DNA of 60,264 nucleotides from assembly GCA_947589215.1 (NCBI GenBank), contig CANQCL010000012.1, forward strand, positions 1 to 60,264, written 5' to 3'. The position numbers and the translations under genes are program-made. Positions 54,001-60,247 of the stretch are shown piece by piece (position 1 is the stretch's first letter; every line of letters starts with the position of its first letter). Source of the DNA: an uncultured Clostridia bacterium (GTDB taxonomy: Bacteria; Bacillota; Clostridia; Oscillospirales; Ruminococcaceae). The notes beneath the pieces were generated by a model that saw only the letters and a program-made list of their open reading frames with translations, was not told the DNA's origin and searched no databases.

Positions 54001-54439
54001 GTACATGGTAGTTGAGGCTGAGGCAAACAAGGACGGATACACGACAACATCAAAGGGTGAGAGCGGAGAGATATCGGAAAAGGAGCAAAAGGCTGAGTTT
54101 ACGAACAGCAAGAACACAGAGCCTACAGAGCCGACTAATCCGACAAGCCCTACAAATCCAACTAATCCAACCGTTCCAACTAATCCGACTAGTCCAACAG
54201 AGCCCAAGAAAACAACTACAACAAAGAGAACAGAAAGCAATCCTCCATACAGCAAGACAAACAGACCAAAAAGCAACAATAACAATGCAAATGGCGGAAA
54301 CAACGGAAACACACCGAACACGGGAAGTGAGGCACAAGGTAAATTGCCATTAGCATTCTTAGTGACATTCTTGCTAGGACTGAATACTGTTTACTTCTCT
54401 TTCAGGAGAAGAAAGTTTAAAGGCAGGAAGGCTAAGTAG
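48089..54439 (+). CDS. Giant sortase-anchored adhesin with isopeptide domains
   Basis: A 2116-residue surface protein; the ATG has AGGAGG 8 bases upstream. Order: long signal peptide (1-40, ending near AVADAASA), a right-handed beta-helix of GGAI/GGVF-type turns (about 120-740), a linker domain (760-1030), a Cna-B-like domain (SLTVTKVLEGDY..., about 1035-1134), six Spy0128/FctA-type isopeptide domains (about 1135-1898), a second Cna-B-like domain (1899-2010), a Pro/Thr wall-spanning stretch and a sortase signal TPNTG, hydrophobic helix and RRRKFKGRK. Domain Lys (VNKT), Glu (FEIKE) and Asn (FENIY) fit intramolecular isopeptide bonds. The first 3 kb are visibly richer in G+C than the repeats, so the gene looks mosaic. 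It is followed by a terminator. Confidence 0.88.
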   Translation: MKHKKTIKLNRITNKLISVFLSLCMITSIGSSAVADAASARSGDSSSLVVDVNPAKEYPDVERHTVAEMLANGCDEIYVPSAPEDAPNAQSANTIADALAELTDGGVIWLTADSSIDTVDLMNNVTVAISSHGSTAYTVTKSGESENMLTLSDKSELTLENVVIDATKNKNGRTISVSGGSVLTLGKGAVLENNISYGAVYSDGSSVCVDGGAIRNNTAEGEAGTKEYQPSGTWTAVNTKYVFNADIGSKQALGGAILMVNESAFEMTSGELGGNNAATGGAIYAWASGNIKLYGGTVSENKAESSAENIPAAGGAICVDGGAEFNVISEVIVNGAVFSQNRAKQGGAIYLGIDAGTVDFIMTGGKFIGNSSTGDGSVIYSVAADGVMNIGGKSTVFAGNNSASNGAIYQGMYPGNKKSDRAKIYIHDGASFAGNYANKGSCFYATRDGGINALILDSTSFTDNETKNDAGVMQYNVPNSDVIIRNSVFKNNQAGNRGGCFYFAVDSKGMTATISGSTFEKNSAKGDGGVLRAFPPESKLIFKDSVFKKNTSGGSGGVFYFPADGQDAEIEIDGSEFIGNTAEIVGGTFRAGLKNSVITIKGASLFSENTAKVNAGAFAVYRKEQGIGGTVNLLEAEIKNNHCYADFSNYTAKDLVPTQHYNTGGVYIGEDVVLKTYDIEITQNQVKSGYEGNMIGTGIGVCPHGTVILNPEHGAKIHNNGDGNGMDILAVPWDEVIDHEVPSQLYIPEKTPDGKDYNWTDLNGDEARTGLYSWNEVLKEKEDAEQGISTVSLMAESDGYTGEKSLDPVGFKANIEEPRFKTMAANSTTEPKVYIAGNSSDSALYGGGGMMVNGTVIAGDLEVSVEKKTEGLSEEDKKTKEFEFEFSITYKSDSYTEENAMTSGFNTEGDVEIDFKKTGGEITGEETGKITLKKSATEESGAFYPTLSCTFKLKSDEKITFSNFKDTSGYSIFYDYSYSENPYYFELKEIDSGGAESVEITKKVADTEVTGDIFDPDHNYSTGTVHKIEFTCTNTFKGSLTVTKVLEGDYADAKNKTFTFTVTGPSYPNGEKVEITGANSVTLNDLLPGKYTVVEENAEIKGYKLKTKMNPENGVVDVTGGNEVTVTVTNTYDVEPTEYSPQVNKTVRGNAPSDEETFTFNIKASADNPDGATLPTDTTANVKGAGTASFGNITFSKVGTYKFEISETAGESLGCTYDDSVWTLTVVVENVDSALTVTSHTYTKAGVQPNENNASFENIYFRPVNFTPKAIKTLIGAIPPSEGTFSFSIKEKADNPSGAVLPEDTTATVRGAGSTNFGDITFTKAGTYNFEIKETKGSEAGYTYDESVWTLTVEVEDNDSQLEVTNYSYAKIGVIANMTGAEFTNIYRTNSTTYTPQVSKTITGSTPSSESTFTFNITASEENPENGAILPEDNTATVKGSGTASFGNITFSKAGTYNFEIKETKGNDAGYAYDESVWTLTIVVVDNESQLEVQSYSYTKADGTTTNDGAAFTNTYSVEPTEFTPKVNKTVKGDTPSDKTFTFNITASEDNPNGASLPTDTSATVTGSGSTNFGNIKFTKAGTYNFEIKEEQGNEPGYSYDGSMWTLTITVTDDNAQLKVSKVEYTKDGAQSSDEALFENSYSTTEISYAPQVTKEITGDKTPSDKTFTFNIEASEDNPSGAEMPEDKTAAVKGAGSANFGDITFTKSGTYTFKISETKGNDAGYTYDESVYTLKVIVEDVDSALTIKSRTYEKEDGESSEERALFTNTYSVEPTEYVPQIEKTVTGNTPSDETFTFNIKASEDNPSGAEMPTDTSATVTGSGNASFDKITFTKAGTYTFEISEEKGNAFGYTYDDSVWTLTVVVVDNESKLEVQSHKYTKSDGTANEDKAEFENIYSSGSLTISKVVTGNAGDKNKEFTFTVTLTDTNGDSLDGEYSYTGSKEGTIKSGGEISLKDGESVTISGLPIGTKYMVVEAEANKDGYTTTSKGESGEISEKEQKAEFTNSKNTEPTEPTNPTSPTNPTNPTVPTNPTSPTEPKKTTTTKRTESNPPYSKTNRPKSNNNNANGGNNGNTPNTGSEAQGKLPLAFLVTFLLGLNTVYFSFRRRKFKGRKAK
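51491..53782 (+). repeat. Six tandem isopeptide-domain repeats (about 380 bp each)
   Basis: Repeats start near 51491, 51872, 52259, 52644, 53021 and 53406. Each encodes about 127 residues with the shared frame PQV.K...G..PS, DNP.GA, GTY.FEI.E, YD.SVWTL and a final F.N.Y. Nucleotide similarity is high enough for recombination to change copy number. Confidence 0.9.
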
Positions 54440-54450
54440 CAATAAATAAT

Positions 54451-54490
54451 AAAAGCCGTATGTGAACGATATCGTTTGTATGCGGCTTTT
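54451..54490 (+). terminator. Terminator after the adhesin
   Basis: AAAAGCCGTAT (54451-54461) pairs with ATGCGGCTTTT (54480-54490, one G-T pair), then T-rich sequence. Confidence 0.8.
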
Positions 54491-54763
54491 GCCTTTTTAT
54501 GTTAAAGAAAGGATGCCTGATTCTTACATTTCAAACCCATCTGTTATCCCACTCAACCTAGCTGTGTCCTTTTTAACATAATACAATAACACTAGTTAGA
54601 TGTGATGTTTAAAAATAAGTCGGTAGATGCTTTATGTTTCAACCGATTTTCTTTTATAACAAAAACAAATTTTCAACACGCACAATTTAGTGTGTATTGA
54701 AAATTTGTAATAAAAATCATATTAATCGGCAGCTCCGTTTTTGTACTATTTTGTACGTCAAGG
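54491..54763. other. Gene-free right end of element 1
   Basis: No coding frame. A perfect 12-bp stem ACAAATTTTCAA (54665-54676) with TTGAAAATTTGT (54697-54708) lies here, then the 12-mer ATCGGCAGCTCC (54725-54736), which matches in inverse orientation the sequence by the recombinase start, then the attachment arm TTTTGTACGTCAAGG (54749-54763). Confidence 0.5.
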
Positions 54764-54769
54764 TTCGCC
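54749..54769. repeat. Right att junction of the serine-recombinase element
   Basis: Arm TTTTGTACGTCAAGG (54749-54763) followed by core TTCGCC (54764-54769). Together with the left junction it rebuilds an attP with inverted 15-bp arms, and the outer flanks rebuild cotJC in frame. Confidence 0.85.
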
Positions 54770-55105
54770 AAACCTCTGGAAGTGAACTATCTCACGTTCT
54801 CTTAGGAATTTTATAGGATCACGAACATCAGGGTCATCTGCAAGCCTTAGAATGTTATCATAAGTTAGACGAGCTTTTTGCTCTGCAGCAAGATCTTCTG
54901 TTAAATCTGTAATAGGATCTCCGGTTGATTGGAAAGTTGCAGCGGAGAACGGCATACCAGATGCAGCTTGGGGATATAATCCCGTTGTGTGGTCTACAAA
55001 ATATGTGTCAAATCCGCTTTCTTTAATTTCTTTAATTGAAAGATTTCTTGTGAGCTGATATACTATTGCGCTTACTATCTCCATATGTCCAAGTTCGTTC
55101 GTTCC
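54758..55105 (-). pseudogene. cotJC: cotJC middle fragment, cut at both ends
   Basis: From GGA (55103-55105) the frame reads GTNELGHMEIVSAIVYQLTR, then a region with DTYFVDHTTGLYPQAASGMPF, TGDPITDLTEDLAAEQKAR and FLREREIVHFQRFGE. These are hallmarks of CotJC/manganese-catalase-like ferritin-fold coat proteins, including Glu and His metal ligands. It then meets the element 1 arm and stops after one Pro codon. The C-terminal end is at 28050-28127. The N-terminal part, which normally ends in an IGTEE-type helix here, is missing and should lie beyond the second element, outside the window. Confidence 0.88.
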
Positions 55106-55165
55106 ATGAGGTTATCAATTAAAACAAAGATTATATTATCATGTAATGGAGGTTAGGCTAAAAAA

Positions 55166-56779
55166 CTAATCTTCTGGACCATCTAGGCTGTCGTATTGCG
55201 GTAATTTAGGATATAGAGTAAGTTCAAAATTATCCGCTTCATTATTCCAACGACCGCCTTTTTCTTTTTTTACGTATACAACTTTTTCGAGAACTTCCTT
55301 AAGCACATCGTTTTTTGCCTTTGGCGTAGAAAGAGAGCTATATACCTCGATAAGTCGTTCTACTTTTGGCACAATATCCTTACGACTTATTTCCGCTGCA
55401 ATTTCGACAGATAATTCTTTTTCCAATTCTGCGCGCTCTTTTTTTACCTGATCTATTTTTTCTGAAATCAGGCGGGAACGTTGAAGAAATTCATCGGTGG
55501 TGTATATACCACGTTCAAGGAACTCGTAAACATCGTTTTTACGTTTCTCAAGGTTAGAAAGTGTGTTATTTAGGTTTTCTAACGCCTTTTGTTTCATATT
55601 GACGGCATTTTTGCTGTTTGTTTGACTAGCTGAGCTATCCCATTTCAAACGATAATTTCCCAACCATTCTGACAACGCTTCAATTATACGCTTTTCGACA
55701 AGGTTCAAGGAAGACGAAACATTTTTACAGCTTGTAGCGGCACACATAAGAGAGTCGGGATAACCGTTCTTATAGGGACGGCGCACCATTTTGCGACCAC
55801 ACATACCGCATACAACCAGACCCGCAAGAGAATTTTTTACAGTGTTTCTCTCCCCGATAGGATGTGGAGGATTTTTTGTCATATTTTCTTGCACTGTTTC
55901 CCATACAGTTACATCAACAATAGCGGGGTGCAAGCCATCAGCAATAATACATTTATCGGCCGAAGAGCGAGGACGTGAAACAACAGTTTCTCCGTTAATT
56001 ATTTGCCTGATTTCTGGACGCCAATTCCACCTTATTTTACCAATATAGACCGGATTTTTGAGCATATCCCTAACTGTAGGGGGCGTCCAGTATCCACCTG
56101 TTCTTGTGCGATATTTAAGGTCGTTTAGGCGACGAACTATGAGGTCAACTCCTAATCGTTTATTAGTCCCGTCTTTTTGCAATTCTCCGCTTGCACACAG
56201 ATCGAACATCAAACGTACTACTTCGGCTTCTTCTTGGACTGGCTCAAGCGTCCAGCCTTTTTCGCCTTTAAGCCTTACACGTTTATAACCATACGGCGGT
56301 TTATTGCTTACATATTTACCCTCTTTTACAGAGGCTTCGCGACCGCGCTGCAGTCTTCGCTTGATAACCTTGTATTCACGCCGCGACATAAACAACCCAA
56401 ATTCAAAATATTCCTCGTCGTATTCATTATTTGGGTCATAATCCTTAATCGGGGTGATGATTAGAGTGTTCGAGAATTTAAACGACTGAGCAACTATTCC
56501 TTGGTCTATTGTATCACCACGGGCAAGACGGTCAATATCAACAACAAGCACCCCAGCCCAGAGGCCAGCCTGCACATCTTGCAATAGCTGCTGCATTACA
56601 GGACGAGCGGCTATAGTGTCACCTGAAACTATTTCTCGATATATCTCTGTTACAGTGATTTTCTTCTTCTTTGCAACCTCCAAAAGCAACTTTTCATGGC
56701 GAGCAAGTGTTTCACCCTCTCCGTGAGCCTCAGCTTCAATGTCAGCTCGTGATTTTCTCAGATATATACAGTATTGCAT
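55166..56779 (-). CDS. Large serine recombinase (element 2 integrase)
   Basis: A 537-residue serine integrase, clearly different from the one at 28176. Catalytic Ser is in YLRKS (Ser10); VVDIDRLARGD and the RREYKVIKRRLQRGRE helix mark the resolvase domain. The recombinase domain (about 165-300), a zinc ribbon (CGMCGRKM...CAATSCKN) and a coiled coil (about 400-460) follow. GGAGG lies 7 bases before the ATG. The stop lies about 60 bases from the second break in cotJC, so this enzyme most likely made that insertion. Confidence 0.93.
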   Translation of the reverse strand: MQYCIYLRKSRADIEAEAHGEGETLARHEKLLLEVAKKKKITVTEIYREIVSGDTIAARPVMQQLLQDVQAGLWAGVLVVDIDRLARGDTIDQGIVAQSFKFSNTLIITPIKDYDPNNEYDEEYFEFGLFMSRREYKVIKRRLQRGREASVKEGKYVSNKPPYGYKRVRLKGEKGWTLEPVQEEAEVVRLMFDLCASGELQKDGTNKRLGVDLIVRRLNDLKYRTRTGGYWTPPTVRDMLKNPVYIGKIRWNWRPEIRQIINGETVVSRPRSSADKCIIADGLHPAIVDVTVWETVQENMTKNPPHPIGERNTVKNSLAGLVVCGMCGRKMVRRPYKNGYPDSLMCAATSCKNVSSSLNLVEKRIIEALSEWLGNYRLKWDSSASQTNSKNAVNMKQKALENLNNTLSNLEKRKNDVYEFLERGIYTTDEFLQRSRLISEKIDQVKKERAELEKELSVEIAAEISRKDIVPKVERLIEVYSSLSTPKAKNDVLKEVLEKVVYVKKEKGGRWNNEADNFELTLYPKLPQYDSLDGPED

Positions 56780-56798
56780 TTAGACACCTCCAAATAAA

Positions 56799-56820
56799 AC
56801 GCCCCTCAGTCAGAAGGGCG
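56799..56820 (-). terminator. Terminator after the CI-like gene
   Basis: CGCCC/GGGCG hairpin; on the minus strand it is followed by TTTTATTT. It separates repressor and recombinase transcripts. Confidence 0.5.
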
Positions 56821-56834
56821 GAAATCCATATAAA

Positions 56835-57440
56835 TCACATTGCCGATTTTTTTGATAACTCGTCCTCTATATCTTCCTTTAAATTAAATGCTATTTCCAT
56901 ATCAGTCTGCATGAGCTTGTCAAGAAGAGCCGAAACCTCATTTTTGAGTTGATTTTGCATAGCCATTAGGTCAGATAGAGCGACGGGGTTGGTAATATTA
57001 CCGCCGAAGGCCTCAATGCCTTTACGAATTTCAGCTCGCAAGGATTGCAGTGTACTCAGTAACTCTTGGTAAATTTCAAGCCGTTTAGGGTGAGCAAGCT
57101 GCATATCACGACCCAGCAGCAGATAAAAACTATCAAAGCATTTAGAGACAATAAAACGCAGATTAGCAGGCATTGAATTGAAATGTCGCTCGAAATTTAC
57201 AGTATCGTTATAGAAAACGCTATCGGTATGCGTGCGCACGTCAGAGTAACCTAGTAGATAGTCAGTCGTTACACCGAAGTGACCTGCCAAAATACAAACC
57301 GTCTCAAGGTCAGGTTCCTTACCTTCTGTTTCATACCCAGACACAGTAGAACGCTTTTTGTTTATAATTTTTGCCACATGTTCCTGCGTTAAATTTTGCT
57401 CTTTACGTAGTGATATAAGACGTTTAGAAAACTTTTGCAT
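56835..57440 (-). CDS. CI-like phage repressor (XRE family)
   Basis: A 201-residue regulator. Residues 5-65 form an XRE HTH (LTQEHVAKIINKKRSTVSGYETEGKEPDLETVCILAGHFGVTTDYLLGY). The rest is helical and contains no LexA/CI-type peptidase dyad that I can see, so induction may use another signal. GGAGG lies 9 bases before the ATG. It faces a Cro-like gene across a region with repeated GCCCC motifs, the classical lysogeny-switch layout. Confidence 0.85.
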   Translation of the reverse strand: MQKFSKRLISLRKEQNLTQEHVAKIINKKRSTVSGYETEGKEPDLETVCILAGHFGVTTDYLLGYSDVRTHTDSVFYNDTVNFERHFNSMPANLRFIVSKCFDSFYLLLGRDMQLAHPKRLEIYQELLSTLQSLRAEIRKGIEAFGGNITNPVALSDLMAMQNQLKNEVSALLDKLMQTDMEIAFNLKEDIEDELSKKSAM

Positions 57441-57477
57441 ATATAAGCACCTCCGCTATATTTTAATTATATCAGAA

Positions 57478-57606
57478 TTGCCCCGTTTTGTGTAGATATT
57501 GCCCCTAAAATCGGCAAAACAGCAAAAAGGATAAAAAATTTTAATAAAAGTGTTGACAATGCCCCAGAAAGGGGCTATAATGTAATTAGGATATCCCTAT
57601 TAGGGT
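57478..57606. promoter_or_regulatory. Lysogeny-switch promoter and GCCCC operators
   Basis: Rightward promoter: TTGACA (57553-57558), 17 bases, TATAAT (57576-57581). The spacer holds GCCCC-AGAAA-GGGGC (57561-57575), a perfect inverted repeat. TTGCCCC recurs near 57478 and 57507, and CCCTATTAGGG lies near 57596. These are likely binding sites of the CI-like and Cro-like proteins. Confidence 0.65.
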
Positions 57607-57630
57607 CAATTAAAAGAAGGGAGTATAAGC

Positions 57631-57837
57631 ATGAGAGCTAAGTTACAGCAGTTGCGAGAAGCAAATGGTTACACCCAGCAGACATTCAGCAAAACGGTCG
57701 GGATAAGCCGCAGCCACTACTCGCAGATTGAGACAGGAGAGAAACAGCCATCATTACGACTGGCATTGCGAATTAAGCGAGTGCTGAACTACTACGGCGA
57801 CGACATTTTTGACAACACTATACCAGTAAGAAGATAA
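57631..57837 (+). CDS. Cro-like helix-turn-helix regulator
   Basis: A 68-residue protein consisting of one XRE HTH (YTQQTFSKTVGISRSHYSQIETGEKQPSLRLALRIKRVL). GGGAG lies 7 bases before the ATG. It is divergent from the CI-like repressor and first in the rightward early operon, so a Cro role is inferred. Confidence 0.8.
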   Translation: MRAKLQQLREANGYTQQTFSKTVGISRSHYSQIETGEKQPSLRLALRIKRVLNYYGDDIFDNTIPVRR

Positions 57838-57962
57838 TTTTTTTATCCTTTAACGACCCAAAACGGGACAATAGTGTGTACAATGAAAACAAACGCCGTT
57901 GTTAGCGTCAGAACTCTTGTCTCGTTCTGTAATAATTTTACCACGGGAGGAGGCGAAAATAA

Positions 57963-58457
57963 ATGTCGAGACAGGCTACAAAAGCGGTGGGTAATAGGTA
58001 TTACGAAGCCAGAATGAGGGCAGCAAAGTATAACGAAAAGCTCTTGACAAGAGCGGGAGCGATAGACTTACTACCGGGAGTGACGGAGGATAGCCTCAAG
58101 AAGTACGAGCTGGACATCACAAGGCCGCCAAACATAGTTGTGGCACTTATGTCGGACACATACAACGAACCGGAATTGCGATCATGGTACTGCGTGCACG
58201 AGTGTCCACTTGGTAAAGATTGTAGAGAAATACCCGAAATGCCTGCAGAGAGGGCGCTGATAAGACTTCAAAACTCGGTCTATGAAATGGAGAAACTTAC
58301 GAGACAGTTATCTCTCCTCATGGAGGACGGGACAGTGACAGAGAGTGAACAACCACTAATACCCCAATTGCGGGATAGATTGTTGGAGTTCCGTCGGAGA
58401 GCAGATGAAAATCTCGCCGTACTAGAACGCGCAGCGAGGCTTGGAAAATTTGATTAA
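57963..58457 (+). CDS. Phage early protein with HTH-like N-terminus
   Basis: A 164-residue soluble protein. Residues 10-60 resemble a degenerate helix-turn-helix (YEARMRAAKYNEKLLTRAGAIDLLPGVTEDSLKKYELDITRPP). A short Cys pair region (CVHECPLGKDC) near 80 may bind metal, and the C-terminal half is helical. Similar proteins occur near the start of Firmicute prophage early regions; function is unknown. GGAGGAGG lies about 10 bases before the ATG. Confidence 0.65.
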   Translation: MSRQATKAVGNRYYEARMRAAKYNEKLLTRAGAIDLLPGVTEDSLKKYELDITRPPNIVVALMSDTYNEPELRSWYCVHECPLGKDCREIPEMPAERALIRLQNSVYEMEKLTRQLSLLMEDGTVTESEQPLIPQLRDRLLEFRRRADENLAVLERAARLGKFD

Positions 58458-58470
58458 GGGGTGGTGCAAT

Positions 58471-58668
58471 ATGGTTGTGGCGAATGTTGTTAGAGATTTT
58501 AATATTGAAAATACGCACATAAAAATAGCTGACAACTACTGCCGAAAAACTGCTATAGAAGTAGAACAGCTGTTAAAACGCATAGCGGAGCAGGTACAGC
58601 GTCATTATGTCGCAGCCGCCGCAGCCGGAAATTACGAGGAAATAAAGACTAAAAAGAAATTCGTTTAA
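58471..58668 (+). CDS. Small phage early protein
   Basis: A 65-residue helical protein (IEVEQLLKRIAEQVQRHYVAAAAAGNYEEIKTKKKF). The ATG at 58471 has GGGGTGG upstream; a TTG at 58441 is in frame but overlaps the previous gene. No family is recognised. Confidence 0.55.
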   Translation: MVVANVVRDFNIENTHIKIADNYCRKTAIEVEQLLKRIAEQVQRHYVAAAAAGNYEEIKTKKKFV

Positions 58669-58702
58669 AATACTAGGAATGGAAACATAAGGAGTTGACA
58701 AA

Positions 58703-58915
58703 ATGGAAACAAAGATAGCAATAGCGATGGTAGGTTTAGTCGTATTAATCTTCTACAGCATAATAATGACCTTGTGGGTATTCTTCCCGAAGACACTAAT
58801 ACGTTGGGCAGATTATTTCGCAATACCTATCAAGGAGCAGGAGCTGAGACCACTGCTTGAGGGCGAGGAGAAAGAAAAGAGCATAGAAGTAAAAGGAATG
58901 GAGGTTAAGAATTGA
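58703..58915 (+). CDS. Small single-pass membrane protein
   Basis: A 70-residue protein with one N-terminal hydrophobic helix (IAIAMVGLVVLIFYSIIMTL) and a charged C-terminal half. AAGGAG precedes the ATG. Its stop overlaps the TTG start of the next gene by 4 bases, so they are coupled. Function unknown. Confidence 0.6.
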   Translation: METKIAIAMVGLVVLIFYSIIMTLWVFFPKTLIRWADYFAIPIKEQELRPLLEGEEKEKSIEVKGMEVKN

Positions 58916-59838
58916 AAGGCTACAAAGGATTTGACAAAGATTTTAGATGCATAGGCAAGCAGTATTCAGAAAACACAACATTCGAAGAAAAAGACGCAGA
59001 AATATGCGAAAGAGGTATGCACTTTTGTGAAGCTCCGTTTAGTGTGTTTGAATATTATCCGCCTTGTGATGCGAATGGTAATCTGAATAGATTTGCAGAG
59101 GTAGAGGCTCTTGATGAAACTAAAACGGACGATAACGAAAAGTATTGTACGAGAAAGTTACATATAGGAGCAGAGCTTAGCTTGGGTGATTTCATAAAAG
59201 CAGGCGTTAAATTTATTTTAGATCGAGTAAAAAGTAGTGAAGATAACACAGGCAACCGCTCAGCAAGCACCAACACAGGCTACCGCTCAGCAAGCACTAA
59301 TACAGGCGACTGGTCAGCAAGCACCAATACAGGCGAATGCTCAGCAAGCACCAACACAGGCTACCGCTCAGCAAGCACCAATACAGGCGAATGCTCAGCA
59401 AGCACCAACACAGGCTACCGCTCAGCAAGCACCAACACAGGCGAATGCTCAGCAAGCACCAACACAGGCGAATGCTCAGCAAGCACCAACACAGGCGACT
59501 GGTCAGCAAGCACCAATACAGGCAACCGCTCAGCAAGCACCAATACAGGCAACCGCTCAGCAAGCACCAACACAGGCTACCGCTCAGCAAGCACCAATAC
59601 AGGCGACTGGTCAGCAAGCAAAGTTGAAGGCAAAGAAAGTATTGCAATGGCTATCGGTTATCAAAGTAAGGCTGCCGGAGCATTAGGCTGTTGGATAGTA
59701 TTAGCTGAATGGGATTCTGAAAGAAAGCATATCATACGGGTTAAATCCCATAAGGTAGACGGCAAGGTCATTAAGCCAAATACGTTTTACAAGTTAGAGA
59801 ACAACAAATTTGTTGAAGCAGATAAGGAGGAAAGTTAA
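58912..59838 (+). CDS. Repeat protein with DUF7666-like N-terminus
   Basis: A 308-residue protein starting at a TTG (58912) with GGAGG 7 bases upstream. Residues 1-60 (KGYKGFDKDFRCIGKQYSENTTFEEKD...ERGMHFCEAPFSVFEYY) match a domain common in phage and host repeat proteins. Residues about 112-237 are 14 copies of a 9-residue unit NTGxxSAST whose only variable positions are two residues (YR, DW, EC or NR). The C-terminus (GYQSKAAGALGCWIVLAEWD) closes the fold. A beta-solenoid is likely. The function is unknown; repeat number could vary by slippage. Confidence 0.7.
   Translation: MKGYKGFDKDFRCIGKQYSENTTFEEKDAEICERGMHFCEAPFSVFEYYPPCDANGNLNRFAEVEALDETKTDDNEKYCTRKLHIGAELSLGDFIKAGVKFILDRVKSSEDNTGNRSASTNTGYRSASTNTGDWSASTNTGECSASTNTGYRSASTNTGECSASTNTGYRSASTNTGECSASTNTGECSASTNTGDWSASTNTGNRSASTNTGNRSASTNTGYRSASTNTGDWSASKVEGKESIAMAIGYQSKAAGALGCWIVLAEWDSERKHIIRVKSHKVDGKVIKPNTFYKLENNKFVEADKEES
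59245..59622 (+). repeat. 27-bp minisatellite, 14 copies
   Basis: Fourteen tandem 27-base units. All lack stop codons in all frames read, giving several spurious long ORFs. Variation is almost confined to the six bases coding the variable residue pair, plus a silent C/T change. Confidence 0.93.
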
Positions 59839-60081
59839 ATGAAATCAACAGGAATAGTAAGACAAATAGACAACTTAGGTAGAGTAGTAATCCCAAAGGA
59901 GCTAAGAAAGGTTTTGAATATGCCTACAGGAACTCCAATAGAGATTTACACTAAGAGCGATTTCATTATTCTGCATAAGTATCGGAACAAGTGCGAGTTC
60001 TGTGGCAGTACAGAAAATGTTACCGAGTTCAAAAATAAGGTAGTATGTAATAATTGTTTAAATGATTTGAAAGGTTTGTAA
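59839..60081 (+). CDS. AbrB-family regulator with zinc-binding tail
   Basis: An 80-residue protein. Residues 1-45 form an AbrB/SpoVT swapped-hairpin DNA-binding domain (GIVRQIDNLGRVVIPKELRKVLNM...IEIY). The tail holds CEFCG and CNNC, a probable zinc site. AGGAGG precedes the ATG, directly after the repeat-protein gene. Similar regulators are common in Firmicute prophages. Confidence 0.85.
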   Translation: MKSTGIVRQIDNLGRVVIPKELRKVLNMPTGTPIEIYTKSDFIILHKYRNKCEFCGSTENVTEFKNKVVCNNCLNDLKGL

Positions 60082-60085
60082 ACCA

Positions 60086-60247
60086 ATGATCTACCAAGAG
60101 CAATATCAGAGCAGTCTAAACGAGATAAACGCAGCAATGCAGAAATACTTAAATAAAAAAACGCCCTGCACGGAGAGCGTACAAGGCAAGGAAACGGAGG
60201 AAAAATCAAATGACAAATTACGAAAAAATAAAGTCTATGAACGTTGA
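60086..60247 (+). CDS. Small phage protein
   Basis: A 53-residue charged frame (IYQEQYQSSLNEINAAMQKYL...) starting 5 bases after the AbrB-like gene. It overlaps the next gene. No strong ribosome site and no family recognised. Confidence 0.35.
   Translation: MIYQEQYQSSLNEINAAMQKYLNKKTPCTESVQGKETEEKSNDKLRKNKVYER

Larger units (their letters stand above)
28122..54769. mobile_element. 26.6-kb serine-recombinase element inside cotJC
   Basis: The unit lies between identical 6-bp cores that split cotJC at the same codons, with inverted arms just inside and a large serine recombinase gene beside the left junction. It carries a candidate structured RNA, pstSCA and an altered pstB, a putative biosynthetic operon, a HipA-like kinase, an IS3-type element, an OLD-type nuclease and a giant adhesin. 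No conjugation or virion genes are seen. It may have been built by several insertions, since an orphan tRNA-Trp half lies within it. Confidence 0.75.

Noticed and set aside
59237-59686. Long alternative frames over the minisatellite on both strands
   Set aside because: The 27-base unit has no stop in several frames, so these are products of the repeat. The frame starting at 58912 has the ribosome site and non-repeat ends.
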